A stretch of DNA of 64,000 bases from Paenibacillus_S vulneris (lineage in GTDB: Bacteria > Bacillota > Bacilli > Paenibacillales > NBRC-103111): NCBI RefSeq assembly GCF_039543185.1, contig NZ_BAABJG010000029.1, positions 186,001-250,000 on the forward strand, in the 5' to 3' direction. The notes under the pieces were generated by a model, which searched no databases, had not been told where the DNA came from, and saw nothing but the letters and a program-made list of their open reading frames with translations. Each line of letters starts with the position of its first letter. Position 1 is the stretch's first letter. Positions 10,231 through 18,592 of the stretch are shown piece by piece. Made by a program: the position numbers and the translations under genes.

Positions 10231-11202
10231 ATGGCGCAACAAACCGATACAGTGCAGCCGGGTATAATAAAAGGAGAGAGCCGGTCCAAGTCACAAGCAG
10301 CCAAAAAACTCCGCAGCATCATAATCAACTATGATTTATACCTGCTGCTGCTGCCGACACTTGCATACTTTATTATTTTTCATTACGTACCGATGTACGG
10401 ATTGCAGATAGCGTTCCAGAACTTCAATCCCATCAAAGGCTACAGCGGAAGTCCATGGGTAGGCTTCGATAACTTCACCCGATTTTTTGAATCGTATCAA
10501 TTCGGCACCATTATCAAAAATACGATCGGGATCAGCGTATACGAGCTGCTGGTTGCTTTTCCGGCACCGATTCTATTGGCGCTGATGATCAATCAGCTGA
10601 CCAGCGAACGTTTTAAGAAAGTCGTGCAAACGGTTACTTATGCGCCTCATTTTATTTCGACGGTGGTTGTCGTAGGAATTGTCTCCTTGCTGCTTTCTCC
10701 GAAAACAGGAGCGGTTAATACGTTTCTGGGCATGTTCGGAATCAAGCCGATCTTCTTTATGGGGGAAGCGGCCTGGTTCAAATCGGTCTTCGTCTTTTCC
10801 GGCGTGTGGCAAAGCGTAGGCTGGGGAACCATCATCTACCTGGCCGCACTGACGGCGGTCAACCCGGACTTGCACGAGGCGGCGGTGGTGGATGGAGCAA
10901 CCAAGCTGCAGCGCGTGCTTCACATCGACGTTCCGTCCATCATGCCTACCGTTATTATTATGCTGATCATGAATATGGGGCATATGATGAGCGTCGGGTT
11001 CGAAAAGGTATATTTGATGCAAAACTCGTTGAATGTCGACGCTTCCGAGACGATTCAGACTTATGTGTACAAGGCGGGTCTGGTGCAGGCTCAGTACAGC
11101 TACGCCTCGGCGATCGGGCTATTTAATACCGTGATTAACTTTATTCTATTAATTACAGTCAACAAAATCGCGAAATCGCTTAAACAGACGAGCCTATGGT
11201 AA
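10231..11202 (+). CDS. Sugar ABC transporter permease (LplB type)
   Basis: A 323-residue inner-membrane permease with about six helices. The N-terminal motif YLLLLPTLAYFIIFHYVPMYG and the AFQNFNP segment are typical of LplB/YtcP-partner permeases, and the EAA loop reads EAAVVDGATKLQRVLHIDVP near residue 217. It forms a heterodimer with the next permease and takes up oligosaccharides bound by the lipoprotein at 12.2 kb. Start ATG at 10231 lies behind GGAGGTGAACGATCAGG. It overlaps nothing and is 12 bases from the next gene. No ATPase gene is present; such systems usually share an MsmX-like ATPase encoded elsewhere. Confidence 0.93.
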   Translation: MAQQTDTVQPGIIKGESRSKSQAAKKLRSIIINYDLYLLLLPTLAYFIIFHYVPMYGLQIAFQNFNPIKGYSGSPWVGFDNFTRFFESYQFGTIIKNTIGISVYELLVAFPAPILLALMINQLTSERFKKVVQTVTYAPHFISTVVVVGIVSLLLSPKTGAVNTFLGMFGIKPIFFMGEAAWFKSVFVFSGVWQSVGWGTIIYLAALTAVNPDLHEAAVVDGATKLQRVLHIDVPSIMPTVIIMLIMNMGHMMSVGFEKVYLMQNSLNVDASETIQTYVYKAGLVQAQYSYASAIGLFNTVINFILLITVNKIAKSLKQTSLW

Positions 11203-11214
11203 AGGGGTGACAGG

Positions 11215-12099
11215 ATGAAGCTTCCAAAAACAAAAGGCGATGTCGCATTCGACTTGGTCAATTATTCGTTAATAACCATTTTACTGATTCTGGTCATTTA
11301 TCCGCTCTATTTCGTCGTCATGGCCTCGGTCACCGACCCGGATCTGATTTACTCGGGCAAGCTGCTGTTTTTCCCCGATCACTTGACCTGGGACGGCTAT
11401 AAAAAGGTGCTGACTGAACCGTCCATTTGGCTCGGGTTTCGCAATTCGCTGCTGTATACTGTATTAGGGACGTCGATTAATGTCGTATTGACGATTTCGG
11501 CCGGCTATGCGCTCTCCAGAACCGATCTGGTTGGGAGAAACGTGTTCATGTTCCTGCTTGTCTTTACGATGTTCTTCGGCGGCGGCTTGATCCCGACCTA
11601 CTTGTTGATCAAAGACCTGGGGATGCTGAACACGGTATGGGCGATGGTCATTCCGAACGCCGTATCCGTCTTCAATGTGATCATTACACGGACATTCTTC
11701 CAGTCGAACATTCCGGGTGAGGTACTGGAATCCGCCATGATCGACGGCTGTACGAATATGAAATTTTTCTTGAAAATAGCGATTCCCTTAGCGCTTCCGA
11801 TTTGTGCCGTCATGGTGCTGTTCTACGCGGTAGGACATTGGAATTCGTATTTTCAGGCGCTCATCTATTTGAAGAGCAATGCGATGCAGCCGCTTCAGGT
11901 GATACTAAGAAACATTCTGATCATGAACGAAGGCTCCGATTTGCAAAACCTGCAGGACGGCTCGCAGGAGCAGCAGAAGCGGTTGGAGCTTATGAAATAC
12001 GCGATCATTATCGTATCCAGCTTGCCGGTGCTTATCCTGTATCCGTTCCTTCAACGGTTTTTCGTAAAAGGGGCATTGGTAGGTTCATTAAAAGGGTAA
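11215..12099 (+). CDS. Sugar ABC transporter permease (YtcP/CUT1 type)
   Basis: A 294-residue permease, partner of the gene upstream. Six helices are apparent, with IYPLYFVVMASVTDP at the start, FFGGGLIPTYLLIKDLGMLNT in the middle and the EAA-type loop ESAMIDGCTNMKFFLKIAIP. The C-terminus FVKGALVGSLKG is the classic ending of this family. ATG at 11215 follows AAGGGGTGACAGG, so translation is probably coupled to the first permease. Confidence 0.93.
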   Translation: MKLPKTKGDVAFDLVNYSLITILLILVIYPLYFVVMASVTDPDLIYSGKLLFFPDHLTWDGYKKVLTEPSIWLGFRNSLLYTVLGTSINVVLTISAGYALSRTDLVGRNVFMFLLVFTMFFGGGLIPTYLLIKDLGMLNTVWAMVIPNAVSVFNVIITRTFFQSNIPGEVLESAMIDGCTNMKFFLKIAIPLALPICAVMVLFYAVGHWNSYFQALIYLKSNAMQPLQVILRNILIMNEGSDLQNLQDGSQEQQKRLELMKYAIIIVSSLPVLILYPFLQRFFVKGALVGSLKG

Positions 12100-12157
12100 A
12101 CCGCGGGCAACCGCTGCTGAATATAACCATGGGAAGAACATGAGGGGGACGATGTCG

Positions 12158-13783
12158 ATGAACAAGAACAAATGGCCGATTGCAGCAACCGCCTTAACGC
12201 TATCGCTTGCACTAGGTTTGACGGGCTGCGGAGGAGACAAGAGCGGCGCCGCGGGCGGAGATGAGAAGAAGACCGGCGAGCTGCCGGGCAACATTAATGC
12301 AACCGATTTCCCGATCGCCAAGGAGAAGCTGACCCTGAACTTCGCGGGCTTCAAGCCGCCTTCAGGCAAAGACTTGAACGATTACAAGCTGTTCCAGGAT
12401 ATCGAGGCCAAAACGAACATTCACATCAACTGGAACTTGACCCCGGGCAGCAGCTGGGCGGATAAGAAGAACCTGCTGTTCGCCGGCGGCGAGCTGCCTG
12501 ACGCTTTTTACGGACATGGCATCCTGAGCGAGGACACCGATATCGTCAAGTACGGATCGCAAGGCATTCTTATCCCGCTGGATGGGCTGATCGACAAATA
12601 CGCCCCGAATATCAAAAAGCTGCTGGATGAAAATCCTGCTTACAAAAAGCAGCTGACGGCGCCGGACGGCCATATATATTCGCTGCCGACGATTAACGAG
12701 ACGTATCCGAGAACGAAGTCGACGATGTTCATTAATAAGAAGTGGCTGGACGAATTGAAGCTGCCGATGCCGACAACGATCGATGAGCTGTACACGACCT
12801 TGAAGGCGTTTAAGGAGAACGATCTGGGCGGCAATAACAAGAAGGACCAAATTCCGCTTTCCTTTGTACAGAACAACGGCAGCAACACGGATATCAACGC
12901 CCTCTTCGGAGCGTTCGGCGTAATTGACCGCGATATTCACAAGGTCGGTCATAACCACTTGTACGTGGAGAACAACAAGGTGATGTATACGGCGGTACAG
13001 CCGCAGTATAAGGAAGCGATCCAGTTCGTTAACAAGCTGTTCGCCGAGGGCTTGGCAGATCAGGAGAGCTTCACCCAGGATGCCAAGGTGTTCAACGCCA
13101 AGACAAGCAAAGGCATCGTAGGCGTCGCTATGGACTGGAATCCGAGCAATCAGGATTACGTATCGGTTCCTCCGCTGAAAGGACCGAACGGACAAAAGGC
13201 CGCGTGGGCCGATTATCCTGCCGGGATTCTGCTCAGAGGCTCCTTCTCGATTACCAACGTGAACAAAAACCCGGAAGCGACGATCCGCTGGATCGACTAC
13301 TCGTTTGATCCGAAAATTTCGCTGCAATTCAGCAGCGGCGTCATAGGCGGAGACAGCCTGAAGGAGCGTCCGGACGGCAAATACGAAGAGATTACGCTTC
13401 CTGCCGGCGCCAATGAGGATGAGTTCAAGAAGGTTCCGCCTACCGCATACTCGGTGTGGGCTTTGACGAATAAAGTGAACGAAATGAAAGTCGTCACCCC
13501 TAGCGGCAAACGCAGTAAAGTCGACGTGGATAACGTGTATGCTCCGTCCCTTGTGAACAACGGCTTCCCGAAAACGTACTTTACCGCGGAGGAAAGCGAC
13601 CAAATCTCACGGTACTTAACGGATATCGACGGCTATGTCGGCAAAATGAGCGCGAAGTGGATGATGTCCGGCGGCATCGATAAAGAGTGGGACGATTACG
13701 TGAAAAAGCTTAACGACATGGGACTCGATAAAATGATGAAAATATATCAAGGCGTCTACGATCGCTATAACAGCTCCAAATAA
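12158..13783 (+). CDS. Extracellular sugar-binding lipoprotein
   Basis: A solute-binding protein of about 541 residues with a lipobox LGLTGC (Cys about 23), so it is anchored to the outer face of the membrane. The body matches the long family-1 binding proteins (LplA/YtcQ type) that pair with LplB/YtcP permeases, with aromatic-rich sugar-site segments (WNLTPGSSWADKKNLLFAGG; AWADYPAGILLRG). Three in-frame ATGs lie close together; 12158 is best placed (nine bases after GAGGGGG). Last gene of the locus; a terminator follows. Confidence 0.92.
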   Translation: MNKNKWPIAATALTLSLALGLTGCGGDKSGAAGGDEKKTGELPGNINATDFPIAKEKLTLNFAGFKPPSGKDLNDYKLFQDIEAKTNIHINWNLTPGSSWADKKNLLFAGGELPDAFYGHGILSEDTDIVKYGSQGILIPLDGLIDKYAPNIKKLLDENPAYKKQLTAPDGHIYSLPTINETYPRTKSTMFINKKWLDELKLPMPTTIDELYTTLKAFKENDLGGNNKKDQIPLSFVQNNGSNTDINALFGAFGVIDRDIHKVGHNHLYVENNKVMYTAVQPQYKEAIQFVNKLFAEGLADQESFTQDAKVFNAKTSKGIVGVAMDWNPSNQDYVSVPPLKGPNGQKAAWADYPAGILLRGSFSITNVNKNPEATIRWIDYSFDPKISLQFSSGVIGGDSLKERPDGKYEEITLPAGANEDEFKKVPPTAYSVWALTNKVNEMKVVTPSGKRSKVDVDNVYAPSLVNNGFPKTYFTAEESDQISRYLTDIDGYVGKMSAKWMMSGGIDKEWDDYVKKLNDMGLDKMMKIYQGVYDRYNSSK

Positions 13784-13812
13784 GCGACGGCTTGTAGGCT
13801 GTCCTAAGCAAG

Positions 13813-13851
13813 AAAAAGCTGTCTCTCCGCTTCTGCGGGAGGCAGCTTTTT
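13813..13851. terminator. Bidirectional terminator after the lyase locus
   Basis: AAAAAGCTGTCTCTCCGC and GCGGGAGGCAGCTTTTT form a long stem around TTCT. T tracts occur on both strands, so it can end both the sugar operon and the convergent DUF5367 gene. Confidence 0.85.
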
Positions 13852-13900
13852 GTGTCATTCAACGAAAGAGGAAGCAAGCTGATTCGGATACGAGCGCTCC

Positions 13901-14290
13901 CTATTGAATAGACCTGCGTCCAGCCGAGAGAGCATTCCGCCATGGGAAGCCGAATAGAACAATCAGGCTGTAGGCCCACAATAGCCATGCGGCAAGAACC
14001 GGTATGCGTTCCTCGGGAATGGCGGGGAACACCTGTCCAGGAAGGAGCAGGCTCGCTATATCGAGCAGCATGCCCGGAAGCGCGATGCAGCAGGAGCAGA
14101 GGAGGCAGTCTGAGGCCGGAACGTTTCTCCATCGGTATATCAGAGCGGTACACATGTAAATGAGCGGGACCGCCGCAGCAAAAAGAACCCAGGACATCCA
14201 CGTACCCAGCAGCAGATGCCCTAAGTAGCGAAACAGAAGCGTGGCGCCGAGCCACAGTACAATACCCCATAGGACATAATTACGGAACAT
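13901..14290 (-). CDS. DUF5367 small membrane protein
   Basis: A 129-residue protein with four likely transmembrane helices (VLWGIVLWLGATLLF, MSWVLFAAAVPLIYM, IALPGMLLDIASLLL, VLAAWLLWAYSLIVLFGF). It resembles DUF5367 proteins, which are commonly encoded beside TetR regulators. RBS TGGAGGGA precedes ATG at 14290, and the upstream TetR gene ends only 17 bases before, so the two form an operon. Function unknown; perhaps a small transporter or stress protein controlled by the repressor. Confidence 0.75.
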   Translation of the reverse strand: MFRNYVLWGIVLWLGATLLFRYLGHLLLGTWMSWVLFAAAVPLIYMCTALIYRWRNVPASDCLLCSCCIALPGMLLDIASLLLPGQVFPAIPEERIPVLAAWLLWAYSLIVLFGFPWRNALSAGRRSIQ

Positions 14291-14307
14291 GCAGATTCCC
14301 TCCAGTC

Positions 14308-14898
14308 TTATTCGGTCTGATTTCGTTCCTGCAGAGCGAGCAGAAGCTGTTCCAGCTCCGTGTAAATGCGGTCTGCGGGAAAGTCCTTAGATAATAAAGC
14401 CTGAACTGCCAGCCCGTCGATCAGCGCATTGAGCAGGATCCCCCACCCATCCAAGGAGATGCCCGGTATCGGCGACTGGTGCCATCGGGCGGACAGCAGC
14501 TCCGTAAGGTGAGCATTTTCCTGTCCGATCAGCTGGCTTAGCTGTTCGCGGATCGAATCGTTTTGCAGCCCGGCAGCAAGGGAAGAGAAGAACAGCTGAT
14601 GGTAAAAGGAATCGTAGCTGCACCGCTCCTTCGCGGCTTCGAGCAACTCGGCCGGCGTGGTGGCCGGACCCGTGCCGGCCGCTTCCTTCATCGACTTCCA
14701 CGACGCCTTGCACATATGCTTGACGACCTCGACGAAGAGCTGCTCCTTCGTTTTGAAATGATAAAAGACGGTCCCTTGGGTTACGTTGGCATTATCGGCC
14801 ACCGCCTTCAAGGTGGTTTTATCAAAGCCTTTCTCTACGATGCAGCGCTGAGCGGACTGCACAAGCTCTTCCTTGGATACGACATTCGGTTTGGCCAT
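14308..14898 (-). CDS. TetR/AcrR family repressor
   Basis: A 196-residue regulator. The N-terminal helix-turn-helix spans about 10-55 (KEELVQSAQRCIVEKGFDKT; NVTQGTVFYHFKTKEQLF), and the rest is the helical ligand-binding domain. AGGAGG lies nine bases upstream of ATG at 14898. A perfect inverted repeat sits just upstream and inside its own promoter, so it probably represses itself and the DUF5367 gene that follows. Ligand unknown. Confidence 0.92.
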   Translation of the reverse strand: MAKPNVVSKEELVQSAQRCIVEKGFDKTTLKAVADNANVTQGTVFYHFKTKEQLFVEVVKHMCKASWKSMKEAAGTGPATTPAELLEAAKERCSYDSFYHQLFFSSLAAGLQNDSIREQLSQLIGQENAHLTELLSARWHQSPIPGISLDGWGILLNALIDGLAVQALLSKDFPADRIYTELEQLLLALQERNQTE

Positions 14899-14923
14899 TA
14901 GGTTAGAGCCTCCTTTATTAGTG

Positions 14924-14974
14924 AGTTATCCAGATAACTAACTTTATCTTAAGGAAATCATTGACAATTGTCAA
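14924..14974 (-). promoter_or_regulatory. Promoter and operator of the TetR-DUF5367 operon
   Basis: On the minus strand TTGACA (14974-14969), a 17-base spacer and TAAGAT (14951-14946) form a good sigma-A promoter. Downstream lies AGTTATC-CA-GATAACT (14924-14939), a perfect 7-2-7 inverted repeat, the likely self-operator. The -35 box is also part of a 14-base palindrome TTGACAATTGTCAA (14961-14974), a possible second site. Confidence 0.75.
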
Positions 14975-14990
14975 TGGCATTACGCGAACG

Positions 14991-15010
14991 AAAAAAGCCG
15001 TCACGACGGC
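14991..15010 (-). terminator. Minus-strand terminator beside the repeat
   Basis: On the minus strand GCCGTC/GACGGC is followed by six T. It lies beyond the DMT exporter gene and the repeat element, before the tetR promoter, and could stop transcripts from the right. Confidence 0.5.
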
Positions 15011-15016
15011 GGCAGG

Positions 15017-15223
15017 TTGTTGAAAAACCCATTCATATAGAAAAATGCGAAATGTGGTAGGTGGGGTATCCTTTGTAGGAGCGATAGTGTCCGCCTTTGT
15101 TCTCGGGAAATCACCGCTATATAACGAATATAATCAACATTTCCTGAGAACAACAGCGGCCGGAGGGGGATACCCTACTGAGGTACCAATGCCATTTTTC
15201 AAGCTTTACAGGTTTTTCTACAG
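15017..15223. repeat. Nested-hairpin intergenic repeat, copy 1
   Basis: A long imperfect palindrome with nested stems: TTGTTGAAAAACC (15017) with GGTTTTTCTACAG (15211); AGAAAAATG with CATTTTTC; GGTGGGGTATCC (15060-15071) with GGATACCCTACT (15168-15179); TTGTTCTCGGGAAAT (15097-15111) with ATTTCCTGAGAACAA (15139-15153). The loop holds CCGCT (15114-15118), complementary to AGCGG (15155-15159). A second copy in reverse orientation lies at 28.2 kb. No transposase or target-site duplication is evident. The active strand is unknown. Confidence 0.85.
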
Positions 15224-15228
15224 ACCAA

Positions 15229-15270
15229 GCCGTCTACGACGGCTGAATCTCGCTTTCGTAGACGGCTAGT
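15229..15270. other. Perfect 11-bp hairpin after the DMT gene
   Basis: AGCCGTCTACG and CGTAGACGGCT pair perfectly around a 19-base loop. No T tract follows on either strand, so it is terminator-like only; it may stabilise the 3' end of the exporter mRNA. Confidence 0.4.
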
Positions 15271-15282
15271 TTGAGTACGTTG

Positions 15283-16227
15283 TTAATGAGCGGCTCCTGC
15301 TGCGGCGAGACTGCCGCGCCGGCGCTGGTACAGGTTGTTGCTGACGAGAGCGGCAATGATAAGCAGAGTGCCGCTGATATCATAAACGGTCATTGCATGA
15401 CCTTGAAGAACCGTGATAATAAAGGTTGTGACAGGGACAAAGTTAATGAACAGGATACCGTTCACCGGAGATAGCAGCTTAATGCCCGTATTCCAGCTGA
15501 TGAGCGCGAACAGACCAGCGATTAGAATCATGAAGCTGAGCTCGAAGCCAGCGGAATATACCATATGGAAGGTTGGAGCGTGCAAAATGCCGAGTGCCGT
15601 TAAGAGCAGAACGATGGCCGCCGACGTTGCTGTACCCAGTACGCAGGTTAGCGTGGAATAGCGAAGCACCGACCAATCCTTGAATTGGCTGCCGCCGATC
15701 GTGTAGACGACCCAGCCGATGACGCCGAGAAGCACGAGCAGAACAGGAAATATGCTGTCTTGAACGAAAAACGCGCTCATATCCCCTTTGGTAATGACCA
15801 TGAAGCATCCGATCAAAGCGACCGCGATACAGATGATCGTCGGCGGCTCCGGCTTCCGCTGCTTGAATATCCAGAGAAGCAGGACGGAAAGCATAGGCAT
15901 GAGAGCTTCCATGACGGAGGCGAGAATGACACCGGAGGTTCCCAGTTGATTTTGCCCCCAAAATACGAGCAGATTATATACCGTAAAAGCCATCGTTCCG
16001 AACATCCACAGCGATTTGGCACGGCCGCCGAAGCTTAGCGCCTTTCTGCCTTCTTTGATCCAAAGCAGAACCACCAAAATAACGGAGACGGCGGAATAAC
16101 GAATAACGGAAAAATAAAAAGGATCCAGGTGGGTAAACGCGCTTTCCGCTACCGGAAACATCGCACCCCAGGCAACGCTTGCCAGCAAGCACATCAAAAT
16201 CCCCTTAATGATGTGGTCTTTTCTCAT
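15283..16227 (-). CDS. DMT superfamily (EamA) transporter
   Basis: A 314-residue membrane protein with ten predicted helices in two EamA repeats (first about 8-135, second about 160-300). Typical pieces are ASVAWGAMFPVAESAF at the start and MTVYDISGTLLIIAALVSN at the end. Such proteins export or import amino acids, sugars or other small metabolites; substrate not predictable. It is transcribed away from a LysR gene (16378), an arrangement that usually means the LysR controls the exporter. Confidence 0.9.
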   Translation of the reverse strand: MRKDHIIKGILMCLLASVAWGAMFPVAESAFTHLDPFYFSVIRYSAVSVILVVLLWIKEGRKALSFGGRAKSLWMFGTMAFTVYNLLVFWGQNQLGTSGVILASVMEALMPMLSVLLLWIFKQRKPEPPTIICIAVALIGCFMVITKGDMSAFFVQDSIFPVLLVLLGVIGWVVYTIGGSQFKDWSVLRYSTLTCVLGTATSAAIVLLLTALGILHAPTFHMVYSAGFELSFMILIAGLFALISWNTGIKLLSPVNGILFINFVPVTTFIITVLQGHAMTVYDISGTLLIIAALVSNNLYQRRRGSLAAAGAAH

Positions 16228-16314
16228 CGGTCCATATCCTACTTTCTTCCTGTAAATATCGATTCACACGATGTCTATCTTATTCCCAAAAACATATCAT
16301 GTAAAATGATTGAA

Positions 16315-16333
16315 AATGATTATAAACATCATT
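16315..16333. promoter_or_regulatory. Inverted repeat between DMT and LysR genes
   Basis: AATGAT-N7-ATCATT is centred in the AT-rich divergent region and could be the LysR site. The same bases also match the Fur 7-1-7 motif at 11 of 14 positions (16317-16331), so iron control is an alternative reading. Neither is decisive. Confidence 0.35.
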
Positions 16334-16377
16334 ATTATTGATATTATAAAAGGAAAAAGAGAGGAGCCTGGCAGGAA

Positions 16378-17313
16378 GTGGACATTAACGATTTGAAAAT
16401 ATTCCAAACGGTTGCAGAGCAAGGCAGCGTCAGCAAGGCGGCCAAGGAGCTGAGCTACGTGCAGTCCAATGTGACGGCAAGAATCCAGCAGCTCGAGCAT
16501 GAGCTCGGAACGACGCTGTTCAGCAGACACCGCAAAGGCGTAGCGCTGAATGCGGACGGACGAAAGCTGCTCGAATATACGCAAAAAATATTGAAGCTGA
16601 TGGACGATATGAAGCAGGCCTTCCATGATCAGGAGGACCCGTCAGGTCCGCTGCTCATTGGCACCGTAGAAACCGTATCCAGCCTGCCGGCTCTCTTATC
16701 CGCGTATTGCAAGCAGTATCCCCGGGTTGACTTGTCGCTGGTGACAGGCGTTACGGAGCATTTGATGAACGAGGTGCTGCAGTATCAGCTGGACGGGGCG
16801 TTCGTGACAGGACCGATTCAGCATGCGGAGATGGAGCAGGACTACCTGATTGAAGAAGACCTCGTCTTGATTGCCAAAAAGGACGAAGCCTTCAGCTCTT
16901 TGGAGCAGTGTCTGGATAAGCCGCTGCTTGTCTTCCGCGCAGGCTGCGGGTATCGAGCAAGGCTGGTGCAGTGGCTCGGCCAGCAGGGCGTAGCACCCGC
17001 CAAAATTATGGAATTCGGGACGCTTGAAACGATTCTGGCTATGGTCAGTTCAGGGCTCGGCATATCCCTGGTTCCAAAATCGACCATAAGGCATTTGGAA
17101 GCGGCCGGAGGGCTTCGCTGCTTCACATTGCCTGAGCAGTTCAGCCGGATTACGACCGTCTTTATCCGCCGCCGCGATTCCTTGCTAGGGGCTACCATGC
17201 AAAAGTTTCTGGACAATGTCTCCGAGTTCCACCGGATGAACAAGGCTGCGGCAGCGGCAGTGCAAGGCGCGGAGGAACATTTGGATGCTTCCGGCAGGCT
17301 TTCTGCCGGTTAA
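16378..17313 (+). CDS. LysR family regulator of the DMT exporter
   Basis: A 311-residue LysR-type regulator starting with GTG at 16378. The winged helix-turn-helix is at about 1-60 (DINDLKIFQTVAEQGSVSKA, then SNVTARIQQLEHELGTTLF), and the periplasmic-binding-like effector domain runs from about 90 to 290. Divergent from the EamA transporter gene 150 bases away. The effector is probably the transported metabolite. A long alanine-rich tail (KAAAAAVQGAEEH) closes the protein. Confidence 0.92.
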   Translation: MDINDLKIFQTVAEQGSVSKAAKELSYVQSNVTARIQQLEHELGTTLFSRHRKGVALNADGRKLLEYTQKILKLMDDMKQAFHDQEDPSGPLLIGTVETVSSLPALLSAYCKQYPRVDLSLVTGVTEHLMNEVLQYQLDGAFVTGPIQHAEMEQDYLIEEDLVLIAKKDEAFSSLEQCLDKPLLVFRAGCGYRARLVQWLGQQGVAPAKIMEFGTLETILAMVSSGLGISLVPKSTIRHLEAAGGLRCFTLPEQFSRITTVFIRRRDSLLGATMQKFLDNVSEFHRMNKAAAAAVQGAEEHLDASGRLSAG

Positions 17314-17340
17314 ACGATTCCTCGCTTAAATGAATAATAA

Positions 17341-17414
17341 AATGCGCCTTCCCAGGAGCTTCTCATCCCCAGTGTTAACCGCTGTGTGAGAAGGGCCGGG
17401 TAGGCGCTTTTTTG
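17341..17414. terminator. Terminator between convergent LysR genes
   Basis: A long stem pairs GCGCCT...GCTTCTCA with TGAGAAG...AGGCGC and is followed by TTTTTTG on the plus strand. It ends the LysR gene at 17313. Confidence 0.75.
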
Positions 17415-17532
17415 TCTTGTAGCACTTTGAGGGGGGAGCATATCCCGCCGGAATATATTGGAGGCGTGGTTTTTCAACCTGGCCCAGCTTTGTGGGGCTG
17501 GAATCAGGCGTGAACGCACTGTTGCATTCCGG

Positions 17533-18423
17533 TTATATAGCGGCGGATCGGAACAGATGCTCCTTGAACTGATCCAGGACGGCCGATTGCCGCCGGTCGA
17601 TATTGTACGCGTAATATACGTACCTTTTGTAGTCGTTTTGGGGAATAGGACGGCTGATCAGCTCCCCGCGTTCTACTTCCTTGCGAACAGCCAGGCGGGA
17701 GACGAACGAGACGCTCTCCCCAAGCATGACCGTCTGCTTGATAGCTTCCAGCGAATCGAGCTCCATATGCGCATTCAGCTCGATGCCGTTATGCTCCGCC
17801 CATTTGACGGTCAGCTGCCGCGTGCTCGATTCCGGACTATGCAGCAGGAACGGGACTTTTCCCAGCTGTTCGGCATCCAGCTCCATATTCTCTGCCAAGG
17901 GATGCTGCGGGGAAGCGATCAGCACCAGCTCATCCTCACACAGGGTCTGCGCGGCAAGGTAAGGCGCTTGGAAAGGCTCGCAGGATAGAATGCCAAGATC
18001 AATCTCGTGGTTCAGCAGCATCTCCTTGATGACCGGAGCGGTCTTGACCATCAGCGTTAAGCTGATTCTCGGATACGCTTTGGCGAAGCCGCTCAAGATT
18101 CGCGGCAGCATGTATGTACCGGGCACATAGCTGGCCCCGATACGTAACGAGCCTCTGCCCAATTGGTCGTATTCCTTGACGACGCGCTCAGCCTCCTGAG
18201 CCAGCGAGTTGATTTTGGCCGAATAGTGGCAGAGCGATTGGCCGGCTTCGGTCAGCAGTATTTTGCCTGATCGGGCTTCGAACAGCTGAACGCCGAGCTC
18301 CTGCTCCAGGCTCTTCATGTGAAAGGTGACGGTCGGCTGCTTTAAGCCGAGCGCATCGGCAACAGGAGTAATCTTCTTATGCTTCTCCAACAATTCGACA
18401 ATTTGCAGCTTCAGCAGATTCAT
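17533..18423 (-). CDS. LysR family regulator (CysL-like)
   Basis: A 296-residue LysR-type regulator. The DNA-binding domain is at about 1-60 (VADALGLKQPTVTFHMKSLE) and the effector domain at about 88-290. Its profile is like the CysL/YwfK group, but that does not fix the effector. It is divergent from the ABC/beta-CASP operon starting at 18593, and a LysR-type T-N11-A palindrome lies between them, so this operon is its likely target. Confidence 0.9.
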   Translation of the reverse strand: MNLLKLQIVELLEKHKKITPVADALGLKQPTVTFHMKSLEQELGVQLFEARSGKILLTEAGQSLCHYSAKINSLAQEAERVVKEYDQLGRGSLRIGASYVPGTYMLPRILSGFAKAYPRISLTLMVKTAPVIKEMLLNHEIDLGILSCEPFQAPYLAAQTLCEDELVLIASPQHPLAENMELDAEQLGKVPFLLHSPESSTRQLTVKWAEHNGIELNAHMELDSLEAIKQTVMLGESVSFVSRLAVRKEVERGELISRPIPQNDYKRYVYYAYNIDRRQSAVLDQFKEHLFRSAAI

Positions 18424-18464
18424 GACTCACCTTCCTCTGGGTTATTAATCAGTCTGCAATCAGT

Positions 18465-18492
18465 ATAGAAAAAATCTATGGGAATGAATAGA
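18465..18492. promoter_or_regulatory. LysR box of the ABC/beta-CASP operon
   Basis: ATAGA-AAAAA-TCTAT (18465-18479) is a perfect T-N11-A palindrome, the usual LysR recognition form, and a third half site ATAGA follows at 18488. It lies between the divergent LysR gene and the operon. Confidence 0.65.
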
Positions 18493-18505
18493 TCCCATTG
18501 ATAAA

Positions 18506-18533
18506 TTTAACAGAAGCTTTACGCAGAGATAAT
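18506..18533 (+). promoter_or_regulatory. Putative promoter of the ABC/beta-CASP operon
   Basis: TTTAAC, 16 bases, GATAAT. It sits directly downstream of the LysR box, where an activator would contact polymerase. The -35 box is weak, as expected for an activated promoter. Confidence 0.45.
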
Positions 18534-18592
18534 ACATCCCTGCATTTGGGCCTGTACACTGAGGTTAGCTTGACAGATAGGAAGGGAATTTC

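Noticed and set aside
12362..13603. Long minus-strand open frame of over 400 codons
   Set aside because: It lies opposite the sugar-binding lipoprotein, has no family features and no ribosome site; it is a codon-bias shadow.
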